Positions 25,260-35,500 of a DNA stretch of 64,000 bases are shown piece after piece. A model generated the notes under the pieces. The model was not told the origin of the DNA. It saw only the letters and a program-made list of their open reading frames with translations, and made no database searches. Position 1 is the stretch's first letter. Each line of letters opens with the position of its first letter. The stretch spans positions 7,100,810 to 7,164,809 of the forward strand of contig NZ_CP132203.1 of NCBI RefSeq assembly GCF_030719035.1, in the 5' to 3' direction. The stretch is from Hahella sp. HNIBRBA332. GTDB taxonomy: Bacteria > Pseudomonadota > Gammaproteobacteria > Pseudomonadales > Oleiphilaceae. The translations under genes were made by a program, and so were the position numbers.

Positions 25260-27430
25260 TAATTCCCTCCATAATACTGGTCATAGTTAAGGCCATATCC
25301 AGCCCGCTCAACACTGATGCTGTGCTTTTGCCAACTGGCGAGCCCATTCCGCGTGGCTTCTAAAACGATGAACAGACGCCCGTTGGGACGCCCCAGCCCG
25401 GTATCTGTTATTTCCTGCTCTATTGAATAAGTCAGAGAGGTTTCCTGCAGAGAGGGAACAGAGAGAATCAGGCGTTTGGTTTCGCCATACACGCTCAAGA
25501 CATAAGTCACACCCGGCTCAGGCCCGATATTCCCCATGCTTTGAGACGTCAATTCCACCGTTTGCGTGAGGCGATCACGATGCGCCCACGAGACCGTTAA
25601 CGCTCCTGTGATGACGTGAGGATAGGCGGCGCCGTTAACTTTCAGATTGCCTGGCGGGTAAGGTCGGTCCTGACGCCGGTTCATCGATAAGGACTCGACA
25701 GGCGCGGAATCCAGCGCCAGGGTTCCTTTTCCAGTCACCGTCAGCAAGCGCGCATCCACCTTTTCGCCGGCGGCATATTCCGTAGCGTCCACGCCCTGAA
25801 ACCCATCGGCAAACCAAAGGCGACTGCCTGCAGGATGCGCCACGGGTACTGTATCGAGCACGCCACGCAACAGGGTGAGACTGCGCTGCGACAGGTCCAT
25901 CGCGGTCACTGCCACGACCTCATCGTTCAAATAGGCGTACCCGCCAATCTCCACCAAGTCGAGATCGCGCTCTTCTATGACCATCACTGTCGTTTTTACC
26001 TGAGGGCCAATCTCATCGGCCAATACCGCGAAAGGACAGAACTCTCCCTGATCGCGCCGTTGGTAATGGGGCGCGGTATGCGACTTACTGTGCAGTTCAT
26101 AATTGAGCGCCCCGGACGAGGGACGCACCGCCAACGTCTGCAGATAACCATCAGACGGCTCCAGATACTCCAGGTCCGCAGGCTTTAACGACCTTACAAG
26201 GTCCCAGTATGGCGCTTCCACCAAGCGTCGATATGGGGAGGCTGATGGCGCTGGGACAGGATCGCTCCATCCCGTTGGCTGAGCGGAGGTATAACTGGCC
26301 GCGGGTAAGCCAAACACGTCTTCAACCGCTTCAATATGAATCGCCCCCTGGGTCAGGGTTCCGCCGTCGATGGCGGCGATGCGTAACACCAGTGACTCAA
26401 TGCCTAATGCCGGCCAGGTGAGGATAAACACATCTCCCGGCGCCAGCCGCCATCCATTGCGATTTACCTTGAGACGGACCTTCGCCAGAGGTGTGGATAC
26501 GGCGGTTAAGTCGCGCATGGCCACCCGGGACGCCAGCACATCCGATGTAATGCCTGGGTATCGTCGGGTCTGGGACACCACTGCGCCCTGGGCCTGGATA
26601 TTGGCCAGGTCCTGCACCGTCACACTGGTTTCCTTGAAACTCTCGGGATGGGTGTAGATCAGCACCAGCTCGTTGGTGGTTTCTCCCCAGGCTGCTCGCT
26701 GAAAGCTCTCCAGTTCGATCACAGTGTTCGGACCAAAAACCGGTAAGGCGGACTGCGCATAGTTGGCCCGCACCAGCTTCAGCACAAAGCGCCCATTGGT
26801 GGGAGAAGTCGTCAGAACGCCGCCAATATGATCCAGCACCTCTTTCACAAACTGCTCGATTTTACTTTGCTGTGACCAGATCAGGCTTAACCCAAAGCCT
26901 TCCTGATACAACGCATCGGCCGCCGCCCGAAAACCACCGTCATCCAAACTGATGGCGGGATATCCCATGCCCCATACGCGGTTGGTCAGACACTCGTAAA
27001 GGATGTGGGCCGGATTGGCGGCGCCATGGATCTCCGCCTTGTCGGGATACCAGGCCCTAAAGCAACGCTTCACCCGCACCGCCCAGGGTTTGATATAGGG
27101 ATTGTTGGCGGCGAGGCAGACCTGCCTCAGAATGAGGCTGAACAATCCGCGATAGGCGGGCTGAGGATCTCCCTGGACGGCTTTAAGGTAGTCATTGGGT
27201 TGTTGCGTCTCTTCTCCAAACGCCGCATCCACGGAGCCATAGACGCCGCCCTCACGCTTGTCGCCGCCAAACAACTCTTTCTCGTTGAGCTGAAGTCGCC
27301 CACTACGCTTGAGGTCGCCTTTCCAGGCTTGGCGATCGCCGACCTGAATTTCGGTGAGGGCGTCCACCGGACCGTGACAGATCGCCAAGTGCATTCCGAG
27401 GTAGTAGCGATACCCAACGGTGACCGACAT
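25259..27430 (-). CDS. large tail tip protein (GTA-like, phage tail protein family)
   Basis: About 723 aa from the ATG at 27428-27430 (MSVTVGYRYYLGMHLAICHG), 4 nt after the preceding gene's stop. An upstream extension of the frame overlaps that gene and lacks homology. Typical elements: GMHLAICHGPVDALTEIQVG, ANNPYIKPWAVRVKRCF, ILYECLTNRVWGMGYP, a central tail-attachment region, and repeated beta domains at the C-terminus. It is likely the central baseplate hub or tip that contacts the host. Confidence 0.8.
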   Translation of the reverse strand: MSVTVGYRYYLGMHLAICHGPVDALTEIQVGDRQAWKGDLKRSGRLQLNEKELFGGDKREGGVYGSVDAAFGEETQQPNDYLKAVQGDPQPAYRGLFSLILRQVCLAANNPYIKPWAVRVKRCFRAWYPDKAEIHGAANPAHILYECLTNRVWGMGYPAISLDDGGFRAAADALYQEGFGLSLIWSQQSKIEQFVKEVLDHIGGVLTTSPTNGRFVLKLVRANYAQSALPVFGPNTVIELESFQRAAWGETTNELVLIYTHPESFKETSVTVQDLANIQAQGAVVSQTRRYPGITSDVLASRVAMRDLTAVSTPLAKVRLKVNRNGWRLAPGDVFILTWPALGIESLVLRIAAIDGGTLTQGAIHIEAVEDVFGLPAASYTSAQPTGWSDPVPAPSASPYRRLVEAPYWDLVRSLKPADLEYLEPSDGYLQTLAVRPSSGALNYELHSKSHTAPHYQRRDQGEFCPFAVLADEIGPQVKTTVMVIEERDLDLVEIGGYAYLNDEVVAVTAMDLSQRSLTLLRGVLDTVPVAHPAGSRLWFADGFQGVDATEYAAGEKVDARLLTVTGKGTLALDSAPVESLSMNRRQDRPYPPGNLKVNGAAYPHVITGALTVSWAHRDRLTQTVELTSQSMGNIGPEPGVTYVLSVYGETKRLILSVPSLQETSLTYSIEQEITDTGLGRPNGRLFIVLEATRNGLASWQKHSISVERAGYGLNYDQYYGGN

Positions 27431-27434
27431 ACTG

Positions 27435-27650
27435 CTACCGCCCATCCTGTTCCTCGTCTCGGCGTATTCGCGCCTGAGCCACGACCGCTTGCGCCATGAC
27501 ATCGCCGGTGGCCAGCAATGTCCGCGCCGGCAATCCCGCTTCCAAAAACCGGGACCAGTCCAACCCATGGCGAGCGAACCAGGCGCGGCCGCCGCGATTG
27601 CAATAGCCCAACGCCCGCATATCGGCGTGGGTGACCGTCAGCGACGTCAT
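27435..27650 (-). CDS. small tail-module protein, 71 aa
   Basis: Starts MTSLTVTHADMRALGYCNRG and contains GRAWFARHGLDWSRFLEAGL. This is a short conserved protein found just before the tail tip gene in GTA-like tail modules. Its ATG overlaps the stop of the 77-aa gene by 4 nt, and its stop lies 4 nt before the next start, which confirms a tightly packed operon. Function unknown, probably assembly. Confidence 0.7.
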   Translation of the reverse strand: MTSLTVTHADMRALGYCNRGGRAWFARHGLDWSRFLEAGLPARTLLATGDVMAQAVVAQARIRRDEEQDGR

Positions 27651-27880
27651 TTCTTACCGCCTTTGGATTTGATGGGCGTGGTGCGCAAATCGCCGTACCA
27701 GACCACATTAGCGCTGCGCACCAGCACCGTCCCAAACACGACGGGAATGGGACGCCCCTCGTCGGCGGTGGGCGCGTCTAAGTCCTTTAGCTCCGCTGCC
27801 GGCGGTTGCGGCGGTTTGGGCGCCAGCGCGTACTGAACCAGTGTGGCGACGATCCACACGACGATTTGCATCCAAGGCAT
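27647..27880 (-). CDS. small tail-assembly protein with membrane-like N-terminus, 77 aa
   Basis: A hydrophobic N-terminus (MQIVVWIVATLVQYALAP), a Pro-rich linker, then RPIPVVFGTVLVRSANVVWY. The last segment is the conserved core of a family that precedes tail tip proteins in many proteobacterial siphoviruses. Role in tail tip assembly is inferred from position. Confidence 0.7.
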   Translation of the reverse strand: MPWMQIVVWIVATLVQYALAPKPPQPPAAELKDLDAPTADEGRPIPVVFGTVLVRSANVVWYGDLRTTPIKSKGGKK

Positions 27881-27889
27881 GAAAGGTCC

Positions 27890-28699
27890 TCAGTAAATTG
27901 GGCTGCCGCCGAAGGGGTTCTTGGAGGGAATAAAGGGAAAGCCGCCGTAGTTCAGACTATTGCCGAACTTGGCCTCACAGGTCGTTAACGAGTGGTCGCA
28001 GCCTGGGTACAACATCACCGCTGCGCCAACGCGAAGACCAGGCGGCGCTGTAGACAGCGTGATCGCGTCGCCACTCTGGCCGATGATCATGCGCTTTTCC
28101 GTCAATCCCTCGGCTGACCAGGTGGCGAATCCTCCCGCGAAATAGCCGTCCGCATAGTCGGCCGCTGCGGCGACGTGAATGACGGGGCCTTCCTGCGCCA
28201 TCACGTTCCCCTTGATGCGATGCGCCGTGGGACTGGCGCTGCAGGCCGCGCCATAGAGCGCATGAGGACAATTGCGTTGATACAGACGACGCAAGCCTGT
28301 TCGCTGCAAACTGGTATAGACAGGCTCGCAATTGAACTCCACTTCAGAGCCGCGCCACTCCGCATTCAGCACCCGTCCCATCCACACCGGAACCGTCTCC
28401 GAGTCATCCCGATGTCGCCGGTATACCGTCAACAACGTCACTTCAGAAGGCGGCGTGGAAATAAACGCTTGAGCCACCGCCACATCCCGAGGCAGGGTGA
28501 CGCGAAAGCCTGCGCGTCCGCTTTGCGCGCTGCGCTCTATCACGCCGCGCTTGAGTGCGATGGCGGAATAGACAAACGCGTTAAAGCGTTCATCCCTGGC
28601 GGCGCTGGTATAACGCCAGACGCGCGTGCCCCGTCGAAACTCATAGAGCTCGACCGGACAGGCTTCGTCCGTCGATGTCTCTCGATCTGCGTAACTCAT
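27890..28699 (-). CDS. DUF2163/BR0599-family tail protein
   Basis: 269 aa. The N-terminal half matches DUF2163 (YEFRRGTRVWRYTSAARDE). The C-terminal half has the conserved Cys-rich pattern NCPHALYGAAC, then GCDHSLTTCEAKFGNSLNYG and FPFIPSKNPFGG. It corresponds to the third distal tail protein of GTA-like particles, possibly holding an Fe-S or zinc site via these Cys residues. The stop and start overlap the neighbours, so one operon. Confidence 0.85.
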   Translation of the reverse strand: MSYADRETSTDEACPVELYEFRRGTRVWRYTSAARDERFNAFVYSAIALKRGVIERSAQSGRAGFRVTLPRDVAVAQAFISTPPSEVTLLTVYRRHRDDSETVPVWMGRVLNAEWRGSEVEFNCEPVYTSLQRTGLRRLYQRNCPHALYGAACSASPTAHRIKGNVMAQEGPVIHVAAAADYADGYFAGGFATWSAEGLTEKRMIIGQSGDAITLSTAPPGLRVGAAVMLYPGCDHSLTTCEAKFGNSLNYGGFPFIPSKNPFGGSPIY

Positions 28700-30387
28700 A
28701 GATCGTCCCGTAAACTCATTAAGGGCAAGCTGACTTCCGCCAGCGCATCGGTATGGTGGGAAATTTCGACGGCGTCAGCATCCAGGCGCATGAGCGTCAT
28801 AAAAGAAATTCGGGCGATATCCGCGGGGGAGAGAGAAACGCCAAGCGGTTGATCCAATGCAATCAGCTCACGCTGCGCGTCTACCTCAGAGGCGCCGGTA
28901 ATACGGCGATAGAAGCGCTCTCCGGAAACCGTCTGAATAAGCAGGTCACGTCGTCCCGCCCAGGCGGCGGGGCCTGCGGCGTAACCTCTGTTATCGATGG
29001 TCCAGGCCGCACCCTGCGCTCCAAATGGCGCGACGACGGCGATGTCTGATTGAAAACTGGGAAGCCAGAAGGGCTTCAACCGTCCTGCCCGGGCCGCCAG
29101 CCAGCGCCTGAAGTCCGCAATGGCGGGACGTCCCGCCAACAGCCAGCGATGGACGCGCCGACGTCGGTCGACCCCGGTCAGGTCGTCCACCACTCGGCGT
29201 CCGGTCAGATAGTCCAACTCCCGAAGGTCTCGCATTATCGAGGCGTCCAAATCATCGCGCCAATTTGGCGGGACCCTAAGCACGGGATAGCCCAGGTAGT
29301 CAGGCTCTTCCGTCATTGCAATCAGCGCGCATTCTTCCTCCAACCGAAACTGAGTTTTGGCAGCGACAATGGCGTCGGTCACGTAAGACAGATTCTGGCT
29401 ACTCCCCACGCGAGCGGAGTGTACCGGCGCTATTCGGGTTCCAGCGGGCCAGCTTTGCTCCAGGGGCCGTTTAAGGTGCAATTGGTTTGGCTCGACCGCG
29501 GCGATCTCCGCAAACTCCGCACGCAAATCGTGTACGAGCGTCAGCAAGCCGCCGACCGCATAATCACGGTGCAACGTATCGACGGAAAGCGTCTGGACGC
29601 CTGCGGCGATGGGTGTTGAAGAAACACTCGCGTCTATCCACCATGGCAGTCCATAGACGCGCGCTTGCCAAGAGATAAGCAGGTTCTCCATCATCACACG
29701 GGGGCGATCCACACCTGCCAACACTCGGTATTCCAGCATGCGTCGAGGATGCGCCCGCACTCTGACTCGCTGTTCCACGCCAGAGTGGGAGCGCATCACG
29801 TCAGTGAGCCACTCCAGGCGTTCAATCACCGGCTCAGACCAGTCCGGCGATAGCGTCCAGCCGACAATGCGTCGTCCTGTCACCCCTAACGTGGGCGTAT
29901 CCGAGCTAAATAGAAACCGAAATTGCGCCTCCACCTGCGGAGGTCCGTTGGGCGCCACGGACAACGAATAGAGGCGCGACTCCAAGGCGCCAAACTGCGT
30001 CGGAGGCGAAGCCGGCCCGGTCAGCGTCATGCCTTCGGCGGCTTCGCGCGCCACGGAGTCCAGCGTCTGGGGCTGCATGTGCGCATTCCAGACTTCTACC
30101 TCACGCATCTGCACCGAAGCCACGCTGCCCAGGTCAATGCGCTCAGGCAGAACATGCACCCTGTGATACCAATCCACGCCAAAGCTGGCGGCGATCGCCC
30201 CTTCTCGGGGGATTCGCGGCGTAAACGTGGCGGCTTTGAGGTGGGAGCGTGTCGACGCAGGGCTGGCGATGGCGCTCACGTCGGGCGGCCAGGCAGGCAG
30301 TGCGAGATGCTCCATGGCCTGCGCCAAGCGTGGGTTGTTCCATACCCCGTGACAGGACGCGGGGATAAAGCCTTCTACGGCCGTCAT
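28696..30387 (-). CDS. tail protein, 563 aa
   Basis: A long beta-rich structural protein with no catalytic motif visible. Segments such as YLGYPVLRVPPNWRDDLDAS and RRVHRWLLAGRPAIADFRRW recur in phage minor tail proteins that precede DUF2163 genes. It overlaps the downstream gene by 4 nt. It is probably a baseplate or distal tail component. Confidence 0.65.
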   Translation of the reverse strand: MTAVEGFIPASCHGVWNNPRLAQAMEHLALPAWPPDVSAIASPASTRSHLKAATFTPRIPREGAIAASFGVDWYHRVHVLPERIDLGSVASVQMREVEVWNAHMQPQTLDSVAREAAEGMTLTGPASPPTQFGALESRLYSLSVAPNGPPQVEAQFRFLFSSDTPTLGVTGRRIVGWTLSPDWSEPVIERLEWLTDVMRSHSGVEQRVRVRAHPRRMLEYRVLAGVDRPRVMMENLLISWQARVYGLPWWIDASVSSTPIAAGVQTLSVDTLHRDYAVGGLLTLVHDLRAEFAEIAAVEPNQLHLKRPLEQSWPAGTRIAPVHSARVGSSQNLSYVTDAIVAAKTQFRLEEECALIAMTEEPDYLGYPVLRVPPNWRDDLDASIMRDLRELDYLTGRRVVDDLTGVDRRRRVHRWLLAGRPAIADFRRWLAARAGRLKPFWLPSFQSDIAVVAPFGAQGAAWTIDNRGYAAGPAAWAGRRDLLIQTVSGERFYRRITGASEVDAQRELIALDQPLGVSLSPADIARISFMTLMRLDADAVEISHHTDALAEVSLPLMSLRDDL

Positions 30388-30389
30388 GG

Positions 30390-31322
30390 TCAGGGGCCGT
30401 CATACCGTACGGCGAAACCAAACGTGCCCGTCGAGAGCCGCGATCCCGCAGAACTGCCATAGGAGCCATTAGGACTCTGAATGTCTTTTTCCCACCAGGG
30501 GAACACTTTCCAGCGCTCGCCCCCTAACGTGAGAATATCCCCGGCGTTGTAGTAATTGAGCCGCAGGCTGCGCCAGTGCTCCAAATGCCCTAACAGTGAA
30601 ATGTAGCCATCTGAGCGTGGCAACCATAACCACATCGGCGTCATCACCGATTGCTGGCTCCAACTGTTGGGTTGCCGCATCTGAATGGGATGCGCGTACT
30701 GGGGAAAAGACGGCCAGACCGTATTGTTGGCGTTCGCGCCGGGCCAGATATTCCCGTCCACCCGACAGTGCAGAAAGCTCGCCCGATAATGCTGAAAGCC
30801 GTTGGAATGAGAGTCTGTATTACGAGTGTTCCAAAACGGCGCCGCCGGTGAGCGCCAGTAGCCCGCTCGGTATTGGCCTTCTCCCGCCTGCGTTGGCGTG
30901 AAATAGAACCCGTTCGTCGATTTGGCGGCCATGCAGTGGGACGCCGCAAACCAGTTGCCGCCCTCCCAGGCGCCGTACTTCTGAATGCCGCCACAAGCCA
31001 TCCATTGATGCCGGGACACGGTGTAATTCACGACACAAAGCAGCAGGTCGGGCGACTCATGGGCGAACAAGTGATAAGTGGCGGGCCACGCGGAGCTGGG
31101 AAGCCAGATACGCGCCTTTTGCGGACAAGGATCGACGCTGAAATCCGCGCTGTTGGCGCCGGCGACAACCACCTGGTCGGGATCAGCCAACGTTAAACTC
31201 ACATGATTGACGCCTTTACTGAGCGAATCCCCCTGAATGCGCCAGCCATTGGCTTCGGCAAACAGCATCATGGCGTCCCTCAGCGCGGAGTTAGAACCGA
31301 CCTGACCGGTTTCATACGCCAT
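30390..31322 (-). CDS. tail protein, 310 aa
   Basis: Begins MAYETGQVGSNSALRDAMML, very like the start of the next upstream gene (MAYESGTAGDYVDLLMRLYQ). The two share a short N-terminal docking module. The rest is Trp-, Tyr- and Asn-rich (e.g. WMACGGIQKYGAWEGGNWF), typical of exposed phage tail or receptor-binding proteins. Likely a host-facing decoration of the tail tip. Confidence 0.65.
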   Translation of the reverse strand: MAYETGQVGSNSALRDAMMLFAEANGWRIQGDSLSKGVNHVSLTLADPDQVVVAGANSADFSVDPCPQKARIWLPSSAWPATYHLFAHESPDLLLCVVNYTVSRHQWMACGGIQKYGAWEGGNWFAASHCMAAKSTNGFYFTPTQAGEGQYRAGYWRSPAAPFWNTRNTDSHSNGFQHYRASFLHCRVDGNIWPGANANNTVWPSFPQYAHPIQMRQPNSWSQQSVMTPMWLWLPRSDGYISLLGHLEHWRSLRLNYYNAGDILTLGGERWKVFPWWEKDIQSPNGSYGSSAGSRLSTGTFGFAVRYDGP

Positions 31323-32566
31323 TACGCCAACCTCAACGCAAAGTAGTCGCGTACGCCTGTGCGAAACACATCCTGGACCACCAGATGCTCGACGCCATCG
31401 GCAACGACAGTGCTTTCCACCGCGTTGGCGAACCCCGGCACGAAATACACGCCGTCCAGTTCGCCATAGGTATTGGCGGGATCATTGAGCACAATCGGCA
31501 TGAGCGGATAATGGCCTTCCGTGTCGCGGGTGATCACGCTGTTATTCCAGGGCCAGCTTTCTGGCTGACGCCATTCGCCGTCGATGAAGCGGAATTTGAA
31601 GTTCGCGCGATTGCCTTTGTAGGGTAAAACCAGCGAACCATCCGAATAGCGGGTCAATGCATCGGTGGGAGTCATGCCGGCGACCAGCAAGGGATAAGGA
31701 AACTGTCCTGGTGTGGCGTAAGGGAGAAACTTGCCCAGGTAAAACGTCATGTACGACGTATCCACTTTCACCACACAGACAATGCGTTGGCCGTTGGCCA
31801 CGAACCAGTATGGCATTGCCGCATTCCACACAGGAAACCCCATCATGGGCGATGCGCCTGGCTGCTTGCTGAAGCCATTCGCTTCGACAAACCCTGAAAA
31901 GCCCGCCAAACGCCAGTTGAAGATATCGGTGGTGGGCGACGCATAGGTTTCCACGCCCACAAAAACGGCTTCCTTACCGGACAGTCCTGGCCCCTGCAGA
32001 ATCAACTGCGCGGGGACGCCATGGCTGATGCGGGACGTCTCCAGCGTTTCCAACAGATCAAAATCCCGCAGCCCGCTGTAACCCCAGTCGCCGTTATTGG
32101 CGTGAATCAGAATGCGCCAGTGGGTTTTCGCGCCGATGCTTGGCGTGCTGACGCTGTATTCCCGAAACTGCGCGTTACTCCAGCTCTGGTCATTCCAGGT
32201 TTCCTGAGCGGTCCACACCTCGCCATCGTCCGACCCTTCCAATGTGAAGGATTTGGGGGAGCGCGAGGCTTTGCCCGCTCCCCTCAGGGTAAATGCCCGC
32301 ACTTCCAGAGGGCGCACCAATTCCAGCCCCAGATGAGACGGCGCCGCCTGACTTTGTGCGGTTAACCACTCGCTGGCGCTGTCTGAGTCAACACCTCTGA
32401 AGGCCTCATAACCGCCCAGTTCGCTGCTGCAAAAAATGCGCTTATACCCAATCCAACGCAGCGCCCGCCAACGCTGTTCAACAGGCGTCATCGTTTGCGT
32501 CACGAATTGGTATAAGCGCATCAGCAAGTCGACGTAATCGCCCGCCGTGCCGGATTCATAGGCCAT
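31322..32566 (-). CDS. tail protein with F5/8C (discoidin-like) domain
   Basis: 414 aa. After the shared MAYESGTAGDYVDLL start, residues 35-175 contain a galactose-binding-like fold: LGLELVRPLEVRAFTLRGAG, then SFTLEGSDDGEVWTAQETWN and HWRILIHANNGDWGYSGLRD. Discoidin domains bind glycans or lipids, so this is a good candidate for the receptor-binding protein. The C-terminal 220 residues are Trp-rich and unrecognised. Its stop abuts the next start. Confidence 0.7.
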   Translation of the reverse strand: MAYESGTAGDYVDLLMRLYQFVTQTMTPVEQRWRALRWIGYKRIFCSSELGGYEAFRGVDSDSASEWLTAQSQAAPSHLGLELVRPLEVRAFTLRGAGKASRSPKSFTLEGSDDGEVWTAQETWNDQSWSNAQFREYSVSTPSIGAKTHWRILIHANNGDWGYSGLRDFDLLETLETSRISHGVPAQLILQGPGLSGKEAVFVGVETYASPTTDIFNWRLAGFSGFVEANGFSKQPGASPMMGFPVWNAAMPYWFVANGQRIVCVVKVDTSYMTFYLGKFLPYATPGQFPYPLLVAGMTPTDALTRYSDGSLVLPYKGNRANFKFRFIDGEWRQPESWPWNNSVITRDTEGHYPLMPIVLNDPANTYGELDGVYFVPGFANAVESTVVADGVEHLVVQDVFRTGVRDYFALRLA

Positions 32567-32575
32567 AAAAAAGTC

Positions 32576-35500
32576 TCAGCTTAGTAATTGCCGCACCGCG
32601 CCCGCGTTGCGTTGCAGAATGTTCAGGATGGTTTTCTCCCCAGAGGAGGATGTGAGGTAGTCGGCCGCCATCGCCGGATCGACGACATTCACGATGCGGA
32701 CGGCGGAGCCGCCATTCGCGCCGGGCGTCCCTGCCGCAGCGCTCGCCGACGGACGCGCGCCAGTGGGAACCAAACCGCCGCTGGCGAAGCCCAAGGCGCC
32801 GCCCAGCAGGCGCGGACCGGCGGACAGGCCGTTGATAGAGTGCAATAAACCCACGCCGACACGGCGCACGGCGGCGGCATTGACGACGAACTCCCCGGCG
32901 GACAATCGCGCGGGAATGGAGTCGCTGGTGGACGTTCCAGGTCCGCTGACATAGCCGCCTTGGGCAAAGCCTTTGAACAAGGAAGACAACATCGCGCCGG
33001 GACCACTGGCTGAGCCGACGGAGCCAAACAGACCGCCAAACAACGACTCAGCGAGCTTTTGCGAAGCCATGCGTTGAATCGTCCCCAGTACGGAACGGCC
33101 AAAATCCGCAAACGCGGCGCTGGCGCTTTTGGCCCCAGAGCCCACCGACTCGAACAGATTCGCCATCCCGTCGCGCAGTGAGCCGTCAAAGGACACCGCC
33201 ACCTCATCCACGACCTGATTCACCCGGGTGATTTCGTTCTTCCAAGCCTGCACCCGCGCCAATGCGTCCGGCCCGATCGCGGAAGCCGCCGCCTCTAACT
33301 TGGGCAGCATTGATGTAAGCGCTTCTCCCGTCGCCTGATGCAACGCCAATAGTTCGCGTTGAGCCTGCGCCTCACCCAACTGTCCCGCTTGCCGCTGCAA
33401 CTGAATGGCTTGCTCCGCGGCATTCATGTTCGTCAGGGTCTGGTTAAAGCGCTGCTCCCAGGCGGCCAAATCCGCCTCCGCCGCCTGCACGTCGATGAGT
33501 CGGTTCACCAGGGCGGCGCCTTCCTGATCGCCTTCCGCCTGCAGTCTCGCCACCAGGGACTGATATCGCTGGGCCACTTGCGCGCGTCTGTCCGCGTTAT
33601 TGGCGACGCCCGTTAATTCCCTTAACTCGGCTTTGACGCGCGCAAGCTCGTCGCCGAGCTCTTTCTCCGCTTGCGCCGCCTGACGCGCATTGGCGACTTC
33701 CGCATCCGTCCGCTGTCGGTTGAGCAGGGTCAGCTCCGCTTCCAGTTTCACCAGATCCGCTTGCGCCTTGGCGCGCCCAGCAACGTCCTGGCTCGTCTTT
33801 AGCAATGCCTTCTGACGCTGTATCGCCGTGCGCACCCGTTCGATGTTCGCATCGATGTCGCGCTGTGCGAGCTGCGTTTTTTCGGCGTAATACTCCCGCA
33901 AAGACAGCTGACGTTCCGCCAGCGCGCGATCCAACTCGGCGTTTTCCCGCGCCAACGAATCTTTGAGTAGGCGCAGTTCCGCGTCGGCGCGCGCTTGATT
34001 TAGGGTCAGCCGCGCGCCTTCTGCGCCCAGCGCCGCAGCGGCCGGTTGGGTGCGTCCAAATACGCCTGGTTCAGTGGTTTCCGGTTTAATGCGTGAGGCG
34101 ATCGCCTGTGTGGCCTCGCCAACATAATCCCGTGAAAACGCCTCATGGAGTTCCCGTGAGACCTGGCGTCCGTAGTCTCCCACTTCGCCCAGTTGACGCA
34201 TCATCGTCGTCTTCAGGGTCTGCATGGAAAAGTCGCCTTGGAACGCCGCTTCCACGTCTTTCGCCAACGCGCTCGCCAGCGCGCCGATATCAGAGAACGC
34301 GCTTCGAAAACGAGCCACCAGAAAGCCTGCGGTCACACCTGCAACCCGTCCCACTGCGGTAAAGGCGCCCAGCAGCGTATTCACTGATCGCCGCAGCGTT
34401 GCGCCAAGCTCGCGTAATTCGCTATCCGCCGCTTCTCGCAGGCGCCGCCAACTGATTTCGCCGACGCTGGCCAGCTCTGCTATGGCGTCGATGGCGGCGC
34501 CGATTTTCTCGGTGACCAGGTCCCAGGTCGCCGTTGCAATCTGCTTGAGTGTGGCGGTCTTTCCGCCGAATTGAACGGTGGCGTCACGGGCGGAGTACAA
34601 CATGCCCGCCGCCACGCCCAAGGCCGTCACTAAGGCCCCGACGGGGCCGCCTAACAAGGCTAACGCGCCGCGCAGTACCGTCAAAACCCGTCCCCAAAGC
34701 GTGGCGGAGGCGGCCGCCTGAGCAAAGGCGGAAGACGCCGCCATCGCCTGGGTGCGGGTTTTCGCCACATCCGTGACCAAGGCCGCGGTCGCCACGCCTT
34801 GCGCACGGGCCTGGGCCAACGCCGCCAACGCGCTCTGGTGCCGGGCCGCCGCTTCCGCCGACAATATTTTCAGACTGGCCAGTCGCGCCGCATTTTCCGC
34901 CCGGGTGGCGGCAAGACTCGCCATCAAAGAGGCGACCATGCGCCCGATGGCGGCCACCAGCGCCACGCCGGCCAAATCGATCAACGCCTCCAAATGCTGC
35001 GCCAGAAACTGCAGACTCTGAGCCAGTGCGGCGGTCACGCCGCTATGGGAGTCCCGCTCGCCAAACGCGCGTAGAAAGGCGTTTTTCAAGCGCACCAATG
35101 CGCCCGACACCGTATCCGGTAAGCTCGCCATTTCCAGCGTCAGGCGCGCCTTTTCATGTTTGAGCGCATCCATGACCGCCTTGGCGGTGATCTTGCCTTC
35201 TTGCGCCAAAGCACGCAGCGCGCCCATGGGAACGCCCATGCCATCCGCAATCGCCTGCGCCAGTCGCGGCGTCTGTTCCACGACCGCGTTAAACTCCTCT
35301 CCGCGCAGCTGGCCTGACGCAAACGCCTGACCCAGCTGCAGCAGCGCCCCGGCGGCGGCTTCGCTGGAGGCGCCGGATAAGGCGACCGCCTGACTGATGG
35401 TCTCCGTTACCGCCAAGGCCTCGCTTTGCTCCCTCCCCAGAGCGCGTACGGAGGGCGCCAGTCGCGCATACAGCGTGACCGTCTCAGCCAACGGCGCGCG

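Noticed and set aside
27431..27568. 46-residue N-terminal extension of the large tail tip protein
   Set aside because: It overlaps the 71-aa gene almost entirely. The ATG at 27430 starts the conserved sequence just after that gene's stop.
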